This document shows, piece after piece, positions 1-19,320 of a stretch of 64,000 bases of DNA. Below the pieces are notes generated by a model, which did not search any database, was not told the origin of the DNA, and was given only the letters and a program-made list of their open reading frames with translations. Every line of letters starts with the position of its first letter. The stretch's first letter is position 1. The stretch covers positions 19,845,363 through 19,909,362 of the forward strand of contig NC_044005.1 of assembly GCF_900496995.4 (NCBI RefSeq). Reading direction: 5' to 3'. This stretch comes from Aquila chrysaetos chrysaetos (taxonomy: Eukaryota; Chordata; Aves; Accipitriformes; Accipitridae). The position numbers and the translations under genes were made by a program.

Positions 1-1076
1 CTCCATAAAAGTTCAAAGTACCATAATAACTTAATATCAGTGCAATCAAACTTTATGTGACTTTCTGCAGGCATACTTCTGCAATCAAAAGGTTCCTACG
101 TGTACTTTTTGTGTGTGGGTACTCCTGCAGTAGTTTAGCAAATAGTAACTGATCTCCTAATCTGAAGCTGCCTATTACCAGAATTAAGTTCAGTGAGGTG
201 TGCTCTGTAGAATAGGTAAATTGTGGCTTATGAAGCCTAAGAAGAGGTGGAGATTAGGTTAGAAGGGAAGAGAGCGGGAAAGGAGAGTTGGTGGAAGAGG
301 GCTGGCAGGGATCCCACCGTCTCGGCACAGTCTGTTACTGGTCCCAGTTTCCTCGCTGTCTCCGACTTACACACATCCTGCACCACGTTACGGCCCCAAG
401 TTCAAAACCGGATGCATGATCTCTGCTGGGAACAACCCATGTGCAAAGACGACCCCTTAAAAATCTACCACACTTTAGGCTCAAGACGGCTGGATGTCAG
501 TGGTGGGTGAAGTGACTGCTTAAGCTTACATGTAATACGATTCTGCTCAGGAGGAGTGGATAGCAAAGCTGCTCTTGAATGCAAGAAGATATGTGTGTGT
601 ATATATATGGGAGAGAGTGGTGCACCTCATGTTTTCAAAAGATTTTCAAAAAAAACCTCTTCTGCGGTGAAAGCAGCATTTCAGGAAAGTGGTGAGGCAG
701 TGCAGGGCACCCTCACAGCCACACTCATGGCTAAGGTAGACTTCCAACAGCTTACCTCCCCCCAGACCGGGTACCAGCTTGAAGTTTGGGGCAGCCTGCT
801 TGTATCTTTTTTTTGCAACCACAGCAATCTGCTGCTGCAAGCCAAGCAAGACTCACATCCACATCGACAACCTGGGGCCTGAGCAGAGCACAGGAAGACT
901 TTCTTCTGCACCCTGACTTGAATGATGGCCCTGTCTTAGGCAACACAGAGGAGAAAGTTGCTTGGTGAGAAATCAGCAGGTTAGGACAAAAAGTTGGTGG
1001 GTGCTTGTGGGAATAGAGATCTGGAAGAAGATGTGTCATTGGCAGCCCTGATCAGAGAGAGAAATAGATGGGCTGG
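1..1076. other. noncoding, no gene recognised
   Basis: AT-rich and mixed sequence with only short chance reading frames. In the human arrangement, recalled from memory, TTC7B lies tail to tail with CALM1 on this side. I see no TTC7B-like exon here, so this is intergenic sequence or part of a neighbouring untranslated region. Confidence 0.5.
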
Positions 1077-1660
1077 TGTACTGGTTTGGGCTGGAACAGA
1101 GTTCATTTGCTTTGTAGTAGCTTGTGTGGTGCTGGGTTTTGGATTTGTGACCCAGTGTTGGTAACACAGGGATGTTTTAGTTACTGCTGAGCAGTGCTTA
1201 CACAGAGTCAAGGCTTTTCTGCTCCTCACCCCACCCCACCAGCAAGGAGGCTGGGGGTGCACAAGAAGTTGGGAGGTGGGACAGCTGACCCCAACTGACC
1301 ACAGGGGTATTCCAGACCATATGATGTCATGCTCAGCATATAAAGCTGGGGGAAGAAGAAGGAAGAGGGGGACGTTCGGAGTTACGGCGTTTGTCTTCCC
1401 AAATAATAATTATGTTGATAGAGCCATGCTGTCCTGGAGATGGCTGAACACCTGCCTGCTGATGGGGAGTGGTGAATGAATTCCTTGTTTTGCTCTGCTT
1501 GCACATGTGGCTTTTACTTTCCTGATTAAGCTGCCTTTATCTCAGCCCATGAGTTTTTGCACTTTTACCCTTCCAATTGTCTCCTTGTCCCACTGGGGAG
1601 GGGAGTGAGCGAGCAAGCGACTGGTGGGGCTGAGCTGCCCACCGCAGTTAATCCACCACA
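1077..1660 (+). mobile_element. solo LTR, older member of the TGT(A/C)CTGG family
   Basis: Starts TGTACTGGTTTGGGCTGG and ends AATCCACCACA, giving the TG...CA ends of a retroviral LTR. Its layout follows the LTRs at 2989 and 49236: a shared 5' block, a middle block around GGGGTATTCCAGACCAT, and a 3' block around TTATCTCAGCCCATGAG. A TATA-like CATATAAAG lies at about 1333-1342. The flanks are GCTGG (1072-1076) and GCAGA (1661-1665), so the 5-bp duplication is imperfect. With the greater divergence, this suggests it is the oldest copy in this group. No internal retroviral sequence adjoins it, hence a solo LTR. Confidence 0.8.
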
Positions 1661-2988
1661 GCAGAGGAGATGAAAAAGGGGCAAGGATCATGGGACAAGG
1701 AAGCTAGAAAAGTCTGAGAGGCACAGCCTGGGCGTGATAAGGGTAGAGAATAAAATGGAGAGGAAGGGAGAGAGCAGGACAGGCAGAGGACAGGAGGTAT
1801 GGGGGCATGGTTACAGTGGCCGGGTGGAAGAGCCTGGGACCATTAAAGCACAGCTTCCTGCAAAGCCCTGAGCTGCTCCTACAGCACCCAAATCTACCTT
1901 TCCTCTGTAAACCCACGGGCAAAGTGCTCCCTCCCCGTTTCGGGCTGGCCGAGGAAGCGGAGGAGCTTTGCTTGCCATCCCTCTGTTACCTCGAGAGGTC
2001 ACGGTCTGTGCCGAAACCTGAAGGCAGCAGCTCAGATGATGACTCATGGGGGTGTCACCATGATGCCACACACGGAGTTTCCTGTGCTGGGAGTGTAGCT
2101 CTGCTTTCACTCTCACAGTAGTAAATTACAGGATTGAAACAGCAGCAAAAGAACAAAGTTACGCCTCAAAGTTGGGAAGTGCCAGGATTGAGTTTCTTTG
2201 CCGCTTTTATTCCCCTACTTCCCCTCCACTCCCCTATTTGGTGGTCCTAGCATGAAATCACCGTTTATTTCAGCTCCTTCTCTTCCCTGGCACAAGGGGA
2301 GCTGCTCTGGCCATGAATCAGCATGGTGCAATGAAAGAAATCCTGCGTAATTGATCTCTTGTGTTGCAGAAATTAGGCAATGCGTAGTGAGTGACATAGG
2401 GGCTGGAAGAAGAGAAAAGCTGACTGCTGGACGAGGCAGGCTATTGCTGCCCTGGAAAACAAGCACTTGTGGTCTCTGCGTGGAGTCCATGCGTGGGGTG
2501 GGTCGACCGCTCGGACTCAGCTGCCTACAGGCAGTTGCTTCCTCTAAGCACATCGGTCAACAACTGCCTGACCCAGAGGCTTAGATTGATTTCCAGACAC
2601 GAAGGACACTGTTACCAGTGACGTCTCTTTGTACCACACATAAAGCATGATTATGATTCTGACAAATGAAAATGTCTCAGATTGAGGTCTCAGAAGTACT
2701 GCTTTGGACTTCAGTGACTGCACCTCAGCTCCTTCTGTTTGATAAGCATAAAACATGTCCTTAGTTCACTGTGTGTCCTAAAAAGAAAGCAGTATTTATG
2801 AAGCACTCAAATACTTAAGTGCCATAGGAAAAATTGAAGAAACTAGTAATTCTGTCTTTGGAACGAGAGCTGGGTAGTGGGTAGTAACTAGGGTATGGAA
2901 TAATACATTCAAAAAGAAAGTTGCAATGAAATATTTAAAACACTGATGCAAAGATGCTGTGGGCAGTATAGTATGAGACAAGACAGTG
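1661..2988. other. noncoding, no gene recognised
   Basis: Moderately GC-rich sequence with several 60-110-codon chance frames on both strands. They share no recognisable domain and show no splice-site framework. Nothing else is identified. Confidence 0.5.
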
Positions 2989-3568
2989 TGTCCTAGTTTC
3001 AGCTGGGATAGAGTTAACCGTCTTCCTAGTAGCTTGTACAGTGCTGTTTTGAGTTCAGTATGAGAAGAATGTTGATAACACACTGATGTTTTCAGTAGTT
3101 GCTAGTAGTGTTTAGACTAATGTCAAGGATTTTTCAGCTTCTCATGCCCAGCCAGCGAGAAAGCTGGAGGGGCACAAGAAGTTGGCACAGGACACAGCCA
3201 GGGCACCTGACCCAAACTGGCCAACGGGGTATTCCATACCATGGGACGTCCCATCTAGTATAGGAACTGGGGAGTGGGGGTGGGGAATCGCCGCTGGGGG
3301 ACTAGCTGGGTGCCGGTCGGCGGGTGGTGAGCAATTGCACTGCGCATCATTTGTACATTCCAATCCTTTCATTATTGCTGTTGTCATTTTATTAGTGTTA
3401 TCATTATCATTATTAGTTTCTTCTTTTCTGTTCTAATAAACCGTTCTTATCTCAACTCGTGGGTTTTGCTTCTTTTTCCCGATTTTCTCCCCCATCCCAC
3501 TGGGTGGGGGGGGGAGTGAGTGAGCGGCTGCATGGTGCTTAGTTGCTGGCTGGGGTTAAACCACGACA
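2989..3568 (+). mobile_element. solo LTR with perfect 5-bp target duplication
   Basis: The 580-bp element starts TGTCCTAGTTTCAGCTGG and ends TTAAACCACGACA. The flanking bases CAGTG (2984-2988) and CAGTG (3569-3573) are an exact target-site duplication, which fixes both borders. Sense is the plus strand: a poly(A) hexamer AATAAA lies at 3435-3440, followed by a T-rich stretch. The TG...CA ends and 5-bp duplication fit ERV class II or III LTRs. The absence of gag-pol-env shows that the internal part was lost by LTR-LTR recombination. It is closely similar, by eye, to the LTR at 49236-49817. Confidence 0.93.
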
Positions 3569-6500
3569 CAGTGTCATAGTGTTTTAGAATCACATCTGCA
3601 ATAGGCCAAACTGGAGTTTCATGGATAACCTTAATTGGGTATTTTTTAAATTGAGTGCTTAGTTTTATACCCCTAAGACCATTCTTCAGCCACAATATTT
3701 TTTGTGTGTGCAAGTGTTTAATATAGAAAAGAATAATAACCCAAGCAGGTGAAGAAATTACTTACCTTCCTCTACAAATTAATTTGATAGAAAATAAATC
3801 AGCAAGGCAGTTTTCACACTTCAGCTATGCTTTTGTAACTGTGCTGTAGAGCAAAGTATCTCCTTTGGTAATGAAAACATGTTTTACTTGTTGACTTGAT
3901 TTACTGATTGAATCTACTTGTCTTTAATTCAGCTACATAGGGTGGACAGCATCATGCACACTAATTGTCAGGGCATCTGGTGTATGTGTGTAGGAATTTT
4001 TACTTTATTAATATCTAGAGAAACAAATAAGTTATTTGAAAATATCCATCAAATTTTATGTCAAAATCCTTGAGAAACTAGTATTGATGAAGTTGCACAC
4101 AGATTCCTAGGGAGCTAAATATTCTGAGTTAAAATATTTTACTTAACAAAAGAGATTCAGTAAAAACCTATCTGAAATCATGGTTATATTTTGTCTCCTA
4201 CCAGAATGTCTGGAGGAAATTATTCTTTTTAATGTATTTGTAAAGAAACCTCAGAATAAGCAGAGCACGTTTGGCAAGTTCTGCACCACAGCAGGCTTAC
4301 AACTAACTTTTCCAGGTTGTATATTTTCAGGTATAAATAGAATTAGCATGGGGGGACCTTGGGGGGCAGGTGAGGAAAAGCGGACAAGCTGAGTGACAGC
4401 ACCGCTGCTAGAAAAACTTAATGCCCACGGAGCTCAAAATCAAATATTTATAGATTTATGGGCAACAAATACTCCGTGAGACAAGGCTACAAAGCAGTCC
4501 CATGCTCAGGTATTCTTTTTGCTGTCACCCTATCCATTTCTTTCACCATATCCTTCTTCAGAATACTCACTACACTGTCAGCATTGTTATTGCCAATCCC
4601 ACTGCAAACTAGTAAAATGGGGAATGCTATTTAATGCCTTTTTATGGATTTCTCAGTTGATTCCTATTCAAATATTGTGTTCATTTTAAATACTGCAACT
4701 GGTAGGGCAAGTAGGACTTTTGTTCAGGAATCTGTTTTCCAAATACATCATATTTAGAGATCTAGAAATAAAAAAAAATATTCAGAAAACATTTTGATTC
4801 ATTTTTAGGTGATTAGCCCAGTTTTCATATGGACTTCAACTGCTAATTATCTTAGGAGATATTTTTGCCAGGAAAAGGCTGCACTATGAATAATTCTTTC
4901 AATATTTCTGCAGATGCTGACTTCTGAGGCAACTGAAATGAAAGTGGCTCTCCGGAGGAGATCTGTGTAAGATTTCCCAGTCAATAAAGCTTCTATCATT
5001 GCCTGCTAGAGCCTGTTTTGTCCAACACCTACAGAGATGCTGGAAAGGGCAACTTGCAACCTCTTCATTAGGGTCTCTGGTGGCAATGCTGGGAGACCTG
5101 CTTCTCAACTTTGTTTCTGTAACGTTGCTATACGGTGCTGGTGTCGCCCAGCATCTCAGACACCACAGGGATCTGGGATAAATTTAACCCTCTGCTGCAA
5201 TACACTCCTTTTTTGTATCAAATGTTTTTTTTAATCCTGGAGTTTAGTAGTTTGATGGCCGAAAGGGCTGTGCTGCGCTCTGAAGTGTGCTCTTGCCCCC
5301 GCAGAACAAAGCACTGCACAGGGAAGTAAGAGGGTCCTTGTCAGCGCTGCAGGCAGGAGCGAACGATGGGCTGGTCTGCTCTACTCTGCTCCTGGTTACC
5401 ATCACCAGTAGGACAGAACACAACTCAAGCGCTCATTTATTGCTAGGTATCAGCTGTGCTTAATCATCCACGGGACTGTAAGAGATTCTCTTAGTGTCTG
5501 CCTAATCAGCAGCTCTGCCATTTATTGGGTATTTGGCCACTTCTATTTGAAACCAGATTTATTAATACAAAACTTTAAACAAATTATCAACTATTACAAA
5601 TATCCTGTGAATGCTTCCCTAGGATTCTCACTGGTAGGGGTTCTTAGAAAATGTAAAATCCTTTAAGTACTTGGGCCTTCATCCAAATTTTCTATAGCAA
5701 ATAACACCAGGAATCTTTGGAACTCCAGATCCATACACAATTCATCATCTAATTCATTACTTCAAAATCTTGTATTTGGATTTAAAAAAAAAAAACAACC
5801 CACTTCAGTATTTTGGAATTGCAATGCTGTTATGTAAAAATCCCCACACAACTTTACATGTGTTTGTCTTTCTTACTGATTTTAAAGGTCCACCTGCTCT
5901 ATTTGCAAGTATACCATTTGCTTTCCTAAAAGTCAGGAGAAACATGGCATCAGCCTTCAACGCCTATCTTCATTTGACAGCTAGATGTCTGTGGTCAGGA
6001 GACATGCCATGGTCCTGCCACAGTCCCTTCTGTCAGATTTCCCTTAGTCATTAACAGCAAACCAAAAAACCCACCAAACAACACCCCCCCCCCCCCCAAA
6101 CCCTAATTGGATTGTAGTGACAAGTGTTCCAGTTATTTTCATGGTAGGGGAAAAGCAAGCTGTATTAACTCTGCTATTTCTAAACCCCAAGACTGCTTTT
6201 AGTTTAGGATGGTGTCACCCGGGAACAAGGATCTGCATTCACATCACACACGTACTGCAATACAGGGACCAAGATACAGCCTCGTCTCCCTCCCCACTCG
6301 CCTGGGCAGGGCACAGGGGCTGGCAGCTGCAGCACTGTACACTGCCCACAGATCAGACCCAAACCCACACGTGCACTTAATGCCATCACTAAGGTGTAGT
6401 CTAATTTCTTGATCAGTTTTTGATAGCACCTGTGCTTCCGAAGCTGTACAAGTGTGACAAATGGTTGGGGGACAAGAGTCTTCTACCACATCGGTAACAT

Positions 6501-6609
6501 CCCCCCCTTCACCCCACCCCACCCCAGCAAACAAAACAAATGCCCCATACCTGGAGACATTTCAGTGCCTGAATTATTAATAAAATAAGCATGATAATGA
6601 ATAATCTAT
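3569..6609. other. noncoding sequence downstream of CALM1
   Basis: AT-rich sequence with no recognisable exon, RNA gene or repeat. Low-complexity tracts include an A run near 5783-5793 and a C run near 6085-6098. The frames at 4999-5329 and 6117-6534 overlap one another in several phases and look like chance openings. Confidence 0.5.
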
Positions 6610-6628
6610 GTTAAGCATTTTCTTACCC

Positions 6629-6634
6629 TTTATT
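6629..6634 (-). terminator. CALM1: candidate distal CALM1 poly(A) signal
   Basis: An AATAAA hexamer on the minus strand, 3.4 kb past the stop codon. It is the position that best fits a transcript of about 4 kb. It was chosen by distance and not shown by any read evidence. Confidence 0.35.
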
Positions 6635-7104
6635 TTTTCATTATGATCAGAAGAGGAATATGATTAACAGCAGTTTAAACTTTAGCAGTACAATTTCAGT
6701 ATTAAATATAAAACTACACTGCAAGTTGATGTATTTTAAAAATGGTTATGTATACTCTAGCCTTAAATTTATGTATCAAATACAAGTAACTCAATTGTTT
6801 CTTGCCTTGACAATTAACATATCTAACAAATTTCAACAAGCCAGACATCCATCTTTTCCATTAAAAAAAGTAAGCAAGCACACCAACTCTTATTCATAGC
6901 AAGGGGGTGTAAAGATTCAACACTTTCCTGAGTGTTGTGCAAAGAATAACAGGTTCAAGAAAGTCAGTTAAATAAGTGTAATGATAAACCTAAAGCTAAG
7001 CTGGAGGACCTTTTGATTAACTTCATATTTCATGTATTACTTGCATCAGTTGAGAGCAACATGAGTTACGGAACTTCCATGAAAACAAGCCACTTACAAG
7101 CAGG

Positions 7105-7212
7105 TGGTTAAGCTTGATCAGTTTATTAAAAGGATTATATGACACGGTTGCCTGCAATAGCAGGGGACTGGATCTGATGACCCAGGAAGTTCTCTCCAGT
7201 CCCATGTTTCTA
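7105..7212 (+). mobile_element. CR1 LINE 3'-end relic
   Basis: The segment contains GCAGGGGACTGGATCTGATG, then GACCCAGGAAGTTCTCTCCA and TCCCATGTTTCTAAG. This is the typical tail of a CR1-type LINE (a tract of the form ACTGGA..GATGACC..GAGGTC..TTCCAGTCC). It is degenerate, so old. It lies antisense to CALM1 inside the predicted long 3' UTR. Confidence 0.7.
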
Positions 7213-7295
7213 AGCCATGCACCAAGTGTATCCAGCCCACACTTTCACATTTGGAAAAAGCCAAAGCCACACACACACACACTCACAGAAAAAAA

Positions 7296-7328
<33 letters not shown>

Positions 7329-8028
7329 TCCTTGATGACACTATTTCATTTCTCTAGATATTCACTATGCAGAAGGGAACAGAGCTAAAGTCCTGTACAG
7401 AGGATACATTTACTCAAGGTTGATGTGGTACTGAAGTCAGTTAATAATTAGATACCTCCAGGCAGATTCAGTTACAGGGCATACCAACACTGCACACTGC
7501 CAGACAATTTCTAATCAAGCCAAGAACCTCTTGCAGGAATGAGGTCTCTTTGCTAGCAAGCACAGAGCACACTGAATAAACTAAAAGCAGCTGTTCTTAA
7601 ATGAACTACCCTACCAACCGTGAGTGAATGACAGATAGATGGTAAGAAGCATTTACCTACTAGACAAGATCTCTCTGCACACTCAGGCAGAAGAAGTAAT
7701 TAGTTCAGAGCAGCAACCATTGCTCCTACCTTGCCTGTCTCTTGAGTACATTCTCTTTAAAAGCTGGTCTACAGAATCAGTGCAGCCATTCTCAAGCACT
7801 ACCAAAGTAGCAGTTTGCAGCTGCCATGCAAGACACTACTTTCAAATGGTAGTCAGACATTCCCATCATCATGGCCAGTTTGCTAGGACAGCATACACAG
7901 CCATAGCAAAAAGCCTTTGCAACAACTAGAGATCTAAACAATTGCCTACATTCAGCCCATCTAACTTTTAGGCACTTGGTTAAGGTGTCTGGGTCCCTAG
8001 TCACCCAGAACTCCCCCCACCCCCCTAG

Positions 8029-8060
<32 letters not shown>

Positions 8061-8964
8061 TCACTGAAGGCAGATAGTCTCAATTGCCTTCCAGAGGTGT
8101 CTCTTGACCCCCACTGAGCAAAGCTGCATTTCAAGCAACCAAGTTCTTAACACAGGCACCTCAGTTAGACAGGATGAATGGAGACTTGCATCCCTTTCAA
8201 GAGATAGTATCAATACTCTCCAAAACCAAAGGCAATTAAGCAATTAAGGTTTGCAACTCCAGTTACGTTTGGAAACAAACTTACAGTCAAGTAATTAAGC
8301 TGTAGTCCCTCCCTCCCAAGCATAAAAGCCTTCCACATGGAGGCTCTGCTATTAAAAAAAAAAAAAAAAAAAAAAAGCATTCTTCTTTCAAACAAAGAAG
8401 AGTGGTCATAGCTGCTTTGCCACTCATTCATGGGGAAGCTGAAGGATCAGAGAACACCAACTCAGAGACCTGGAATGACTAAGCACTGCTAGTGCATGCA
8501 AAGCAGAAGTAACAAGATGGTTTTTAAATTAACCCTAGTCCTCTTCTCCACCCCACAAAATTCATGCAAGTGTTTCAGAAGATAGTCAAGATATAATAGC
8601 CCCAGTTTCCAAAAAGGCTTAGTGTTTGGGGTTTGTTTGTTTGTTTTTTTTTTTAAACATATTGTAAAAGAAATGTCTTTTTGTTTTCTTTCTGTGGGTA
8701 GAGAAATGCATTTTTGGCATATTTAAGAATCATAGGTATCTATGAAATTCATGCTGTTTAAAATCTCCAACTAGTTTCTATAATCTGTCAAAAAAACCAT
8801 AAGCAACCTATACATGTTTCCCCAGTATTGACATGCATGGTCAGAGCTCTCCACTTTAGTGAAATGGTGTTACTTCTGTGCTGATAGTTGACGAGTCAGC
8901 ATTACACGACTTTAAGACCAACTAAATTAACATTGTCGTAATATGAAAGGCAAGCACAAGTTCA

Positions 8965-8970
8965 TTTATT
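8965..8970 (-). terminator. CALM1: candidate proximal CALM1 poly(A) signal (third of cluster)
   Basis: An AATAAA on the minus strand about 1.07 kb past the stop codon. It follows two other hexamers at 9108-9113 and 9178-9183. The cluster is a likely site of the short CALM1 mRNA, but which hexamer is used cannot be told from sequence alone. Confidence 0.45.
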
Positions 8971-9107
8971 TATAGCAAAGGTCTTGGGTTACAGGAGGTC
9001 AGTTCTTGCCATCTTGAAAAGATAGGGGATAACTTATTGCATACATGTGCATTATAATTTAGCAGCAAGTCATTCATAGAAACACTTCCCTCCTACTGCT
9101 TTTTTGG

Positions 9108-9113
9108 TTTATT
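9108..9113 (-). terminator. CALM1: candidate proximal CALM1 poly(A) signal (second of cluster)
   Basis: A minus-strand AATAAA about 0.93 kb past the stop codon, between the hexamers at 9178 and 8965. Confidence 0.4.
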
Positions 9114-9177
9114 ATCTCAATTATATATATACTTTAGCTTTACAAAGCATTTAACACCACCTTTAAGTTAATGGTCT

Positions 9178-9183
9178 TTTATT
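9178..9183 (-). terminator. CALM1: candidate proximal CALM1 poly(A) signal (first of cluster)
   Basis: A minus-strand AATAAA about 0.86 kb past the stop codon, the first canonical hexamer met after the coding region. Confidence 0.45.
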
Positions 9184-10040
9184 GGAAAAAAAGACTAGCA
9201 TTTACAACTTGGAATGGACATAAATTGTAATATCTTGAACAGCGATGTTGATAGTTGTGCTGAAGTCCACAGGCTACTCCGCCAGCTCCAAGTCATGGTA
9301 CAGAAGGTTTTAAAAATATGAGAGTCCAAAGATGCTCCCTTGGTGAAGGTTTCTTTTAAAAATTTTGTGAACGGTAACAGCCCGACACCCGTTTCACTAT
9401 AGTGCAATGCAGACAATGTTAAACCAGTATTTTAACACAGACATGCCATCCATAGTTAAGATCATCATATTTTTGGAGCACACTGCTACGTACAGGAAAA
9501 CCATTCAACCTTTAGGGCATTTTCTCTAAGTTTTGCATCCTTCAACCATTTTGCTGCATACCATCCTGAGGTATAAACCAATTTTAAAGTAAACCAGCTA
9601 TGACAATTTATACTACAAATTGAACTAGAATCCACTGTTGAACAAAAAAGTGGATCCTTTAGGTTGGTTTTTTTTTTTCCTTTTAATACAAATGTCTGAC
9701 TGTGCTCAATTGTCAAGCTGCATGCATGAAAAACTGGCCAGCCCAAACAGTGTAATAGTCATTAGCAAATGGAACTTTTGAGTTCACTAAGTGCTTCCTT
9801 TTTTTTTTTTTTTTTAATTTTCAAGGTAGTACAATTATTTATATTGTAAAACTGATGTTTAACTTTATCTTTTGGGGACAGGACCACCAACCATTACATG
9901 CAGTTTGTGGACAGAAGGTATTTTGACATTCAGTTTTGCTATACAGAAACAGAATGAATAAATGAACATTTTTTTGCAAGAGGTAAGTAAAAGATTCAAT
10001 TTGATTCTTCTAGAGGAAAAAAGGTGTAAAGGAGGTCTCT

Positions 10041-18413
<8,373 letters not shown>

Positions 18414-18416
<3 letters not shown>

Positions 18417-18530
18417 GGCGCGGCGGCGGCGGGCCCGGCGGCGGCTGCACGAACTGCGCGACCACGAGCGGCGGCGGCGACTGCTGCTGCTGCTACCTCC
18501 TCCCCGGCGCGGCTCGGGGAAGTGCTGGGG
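18414..18530 (-). other. CALM1: CALM1 exon 1: 5' UTR plus initiator ATG
   Basis: The only coding bases are the ATG at 18414-18416, in context CGCGCCATGG, followed at once by the donor GTAGGTAG. The leader is about 115 nt, GC-rich, with a CAG repeat (four to five units on the minus strand, 18481-18494) and GCC repeats. The 5' edge is set from an initiator-like CTCACAC at about 18531-18537, about 25 bases from the TATA box, so it is uncertain by several bases. Confidence 0.8.
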
Positions 18531-18551
18531 GTGTGAGCCTGCGCCGCCCCG

Positions 18552-18560
18552 CTATATATG
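18552..18560 (-). promoter_or_regulatory. CALM1: CALM1 TATA box
   Basis: The minus strand reads CATATATAG here, about 25 bases upstream of an initiator-like CTCACAC and about 140 bases upstream of the ATG. An AT-rich island in an otherwise GC-rich promoter is good evidence for a real TATA element. GC-box-like GGGGAGGGGC sequence lies further upstream. Confidence 0.75.
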
Positions 18561-18687
18561 TAGGGCTGTATCCCTCCGCCGGAGCGGGGCCTTTTTCTCT
18601 CCTCCCCGGCGCGGTATGTGTGAGGGTGACTGCAGCGAGCAGCCCTGCCCCCTCCGCGGCCCGGCCCCTCCCCCGGCGGGCTCGCTT

Positions 18688-18735
18688 CCCCCCCCCCCCC
18701 CCCCCCCCCCCGCCGCCCGCCCCCCCCCCCCCCCC
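18688..18735. repeat. CALM1: paired long C runs upstream of CALM1
   Basis: Runs of 24 C (18688-18711) and 16 C (18720-18735) separated by CG-rich bases, about 155-205 bases upstream of the predicted CALM1 start. The CALM1 sense strand carries the G runs, so a G-quadruplex is possible. Run lengths in such sequence are prone to assembly error. Confidence 0.9.
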
Positions 18736-19320
18736 GCTCCGCAGCCCCGCGGCCGCTCGCCCCCAGAGGCGCGGCCGGCGGCCGCCTGCCCGCTGCGGGA
18801 GCGGGGGCCGCGGCGGGCTCGAGCCCAGCGGTGCCCCCCCTCACCCTCCTCCCGCCGTGCTCCTCTCCCCTTTCCCTGTCTCCTCGCCCCCTGAGGTAAG
18901 AGCCACGCAGGGACAGGCGGGTGAGCAGCCCCCCCTCCCCCGCCCGAGGGAGAGGCCCCGCTCCCGGGGCGACAGGGCTTCAGCCCGCCGCGGGCTGCGC
19001 GGCCGTCCCCGTCCATCCCCCGGCTCCCAAGCCGGGCGGCGAGGGGCGAGGGCAGCCTGGCCCCGGCAGTGGCCATCTTCCGCCGAGCGCTGGTGCCGGC
19101 GGAGACCGCGGCGGGCGGCCGGGCCGGCGGGGAGAGAGCTGCCCGCCGCGGGGCTGCGTCACCGCGGGGACCCCGCCGGCCCCGCGTCGAGGCCTCTCCC
19201 CATCTCCCCGTCGGTCTCTAGGCTGGGACCGCCGGGGGTGAGGGGAATCTCGGCCGAGTTGGTGCTTTTTTTTTTTTTCTAGACAGCATCCCCGCAGGCG
19301 GTGCGGTGGCCTGCCCTCCC

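Larger units (their letters stand above)
6610..10040 (-). other. CALM1: CALM1 3' untranslated region (long form, inferred)
   Basis: This follows the CALM1 stop codon on the minus strand. Minus-strand AATAAA hexamers lie at 9178-9183, 9108-9113 and 8965-8970 (3' UTR of about 0.86-1.08 kb) and at 6629-6634 (about 3.4 kb). With about 0.11 kb of 5' UTR and 450 coding bases, these predict mRNAs of about 1.5-1.65 kb and about 4.0 kb. That agrees with the two main CALM1 transcript sizes I recall for mammals, about 1.7 and 4.2 kb. The stretch has no coding potential and contains several oligo-A tracts on the plus strand (7286-7327, 8039-8060, 8354-8376), so oligo-U in the RNA. The distal end is an inference. 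Confidence 0.5.
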
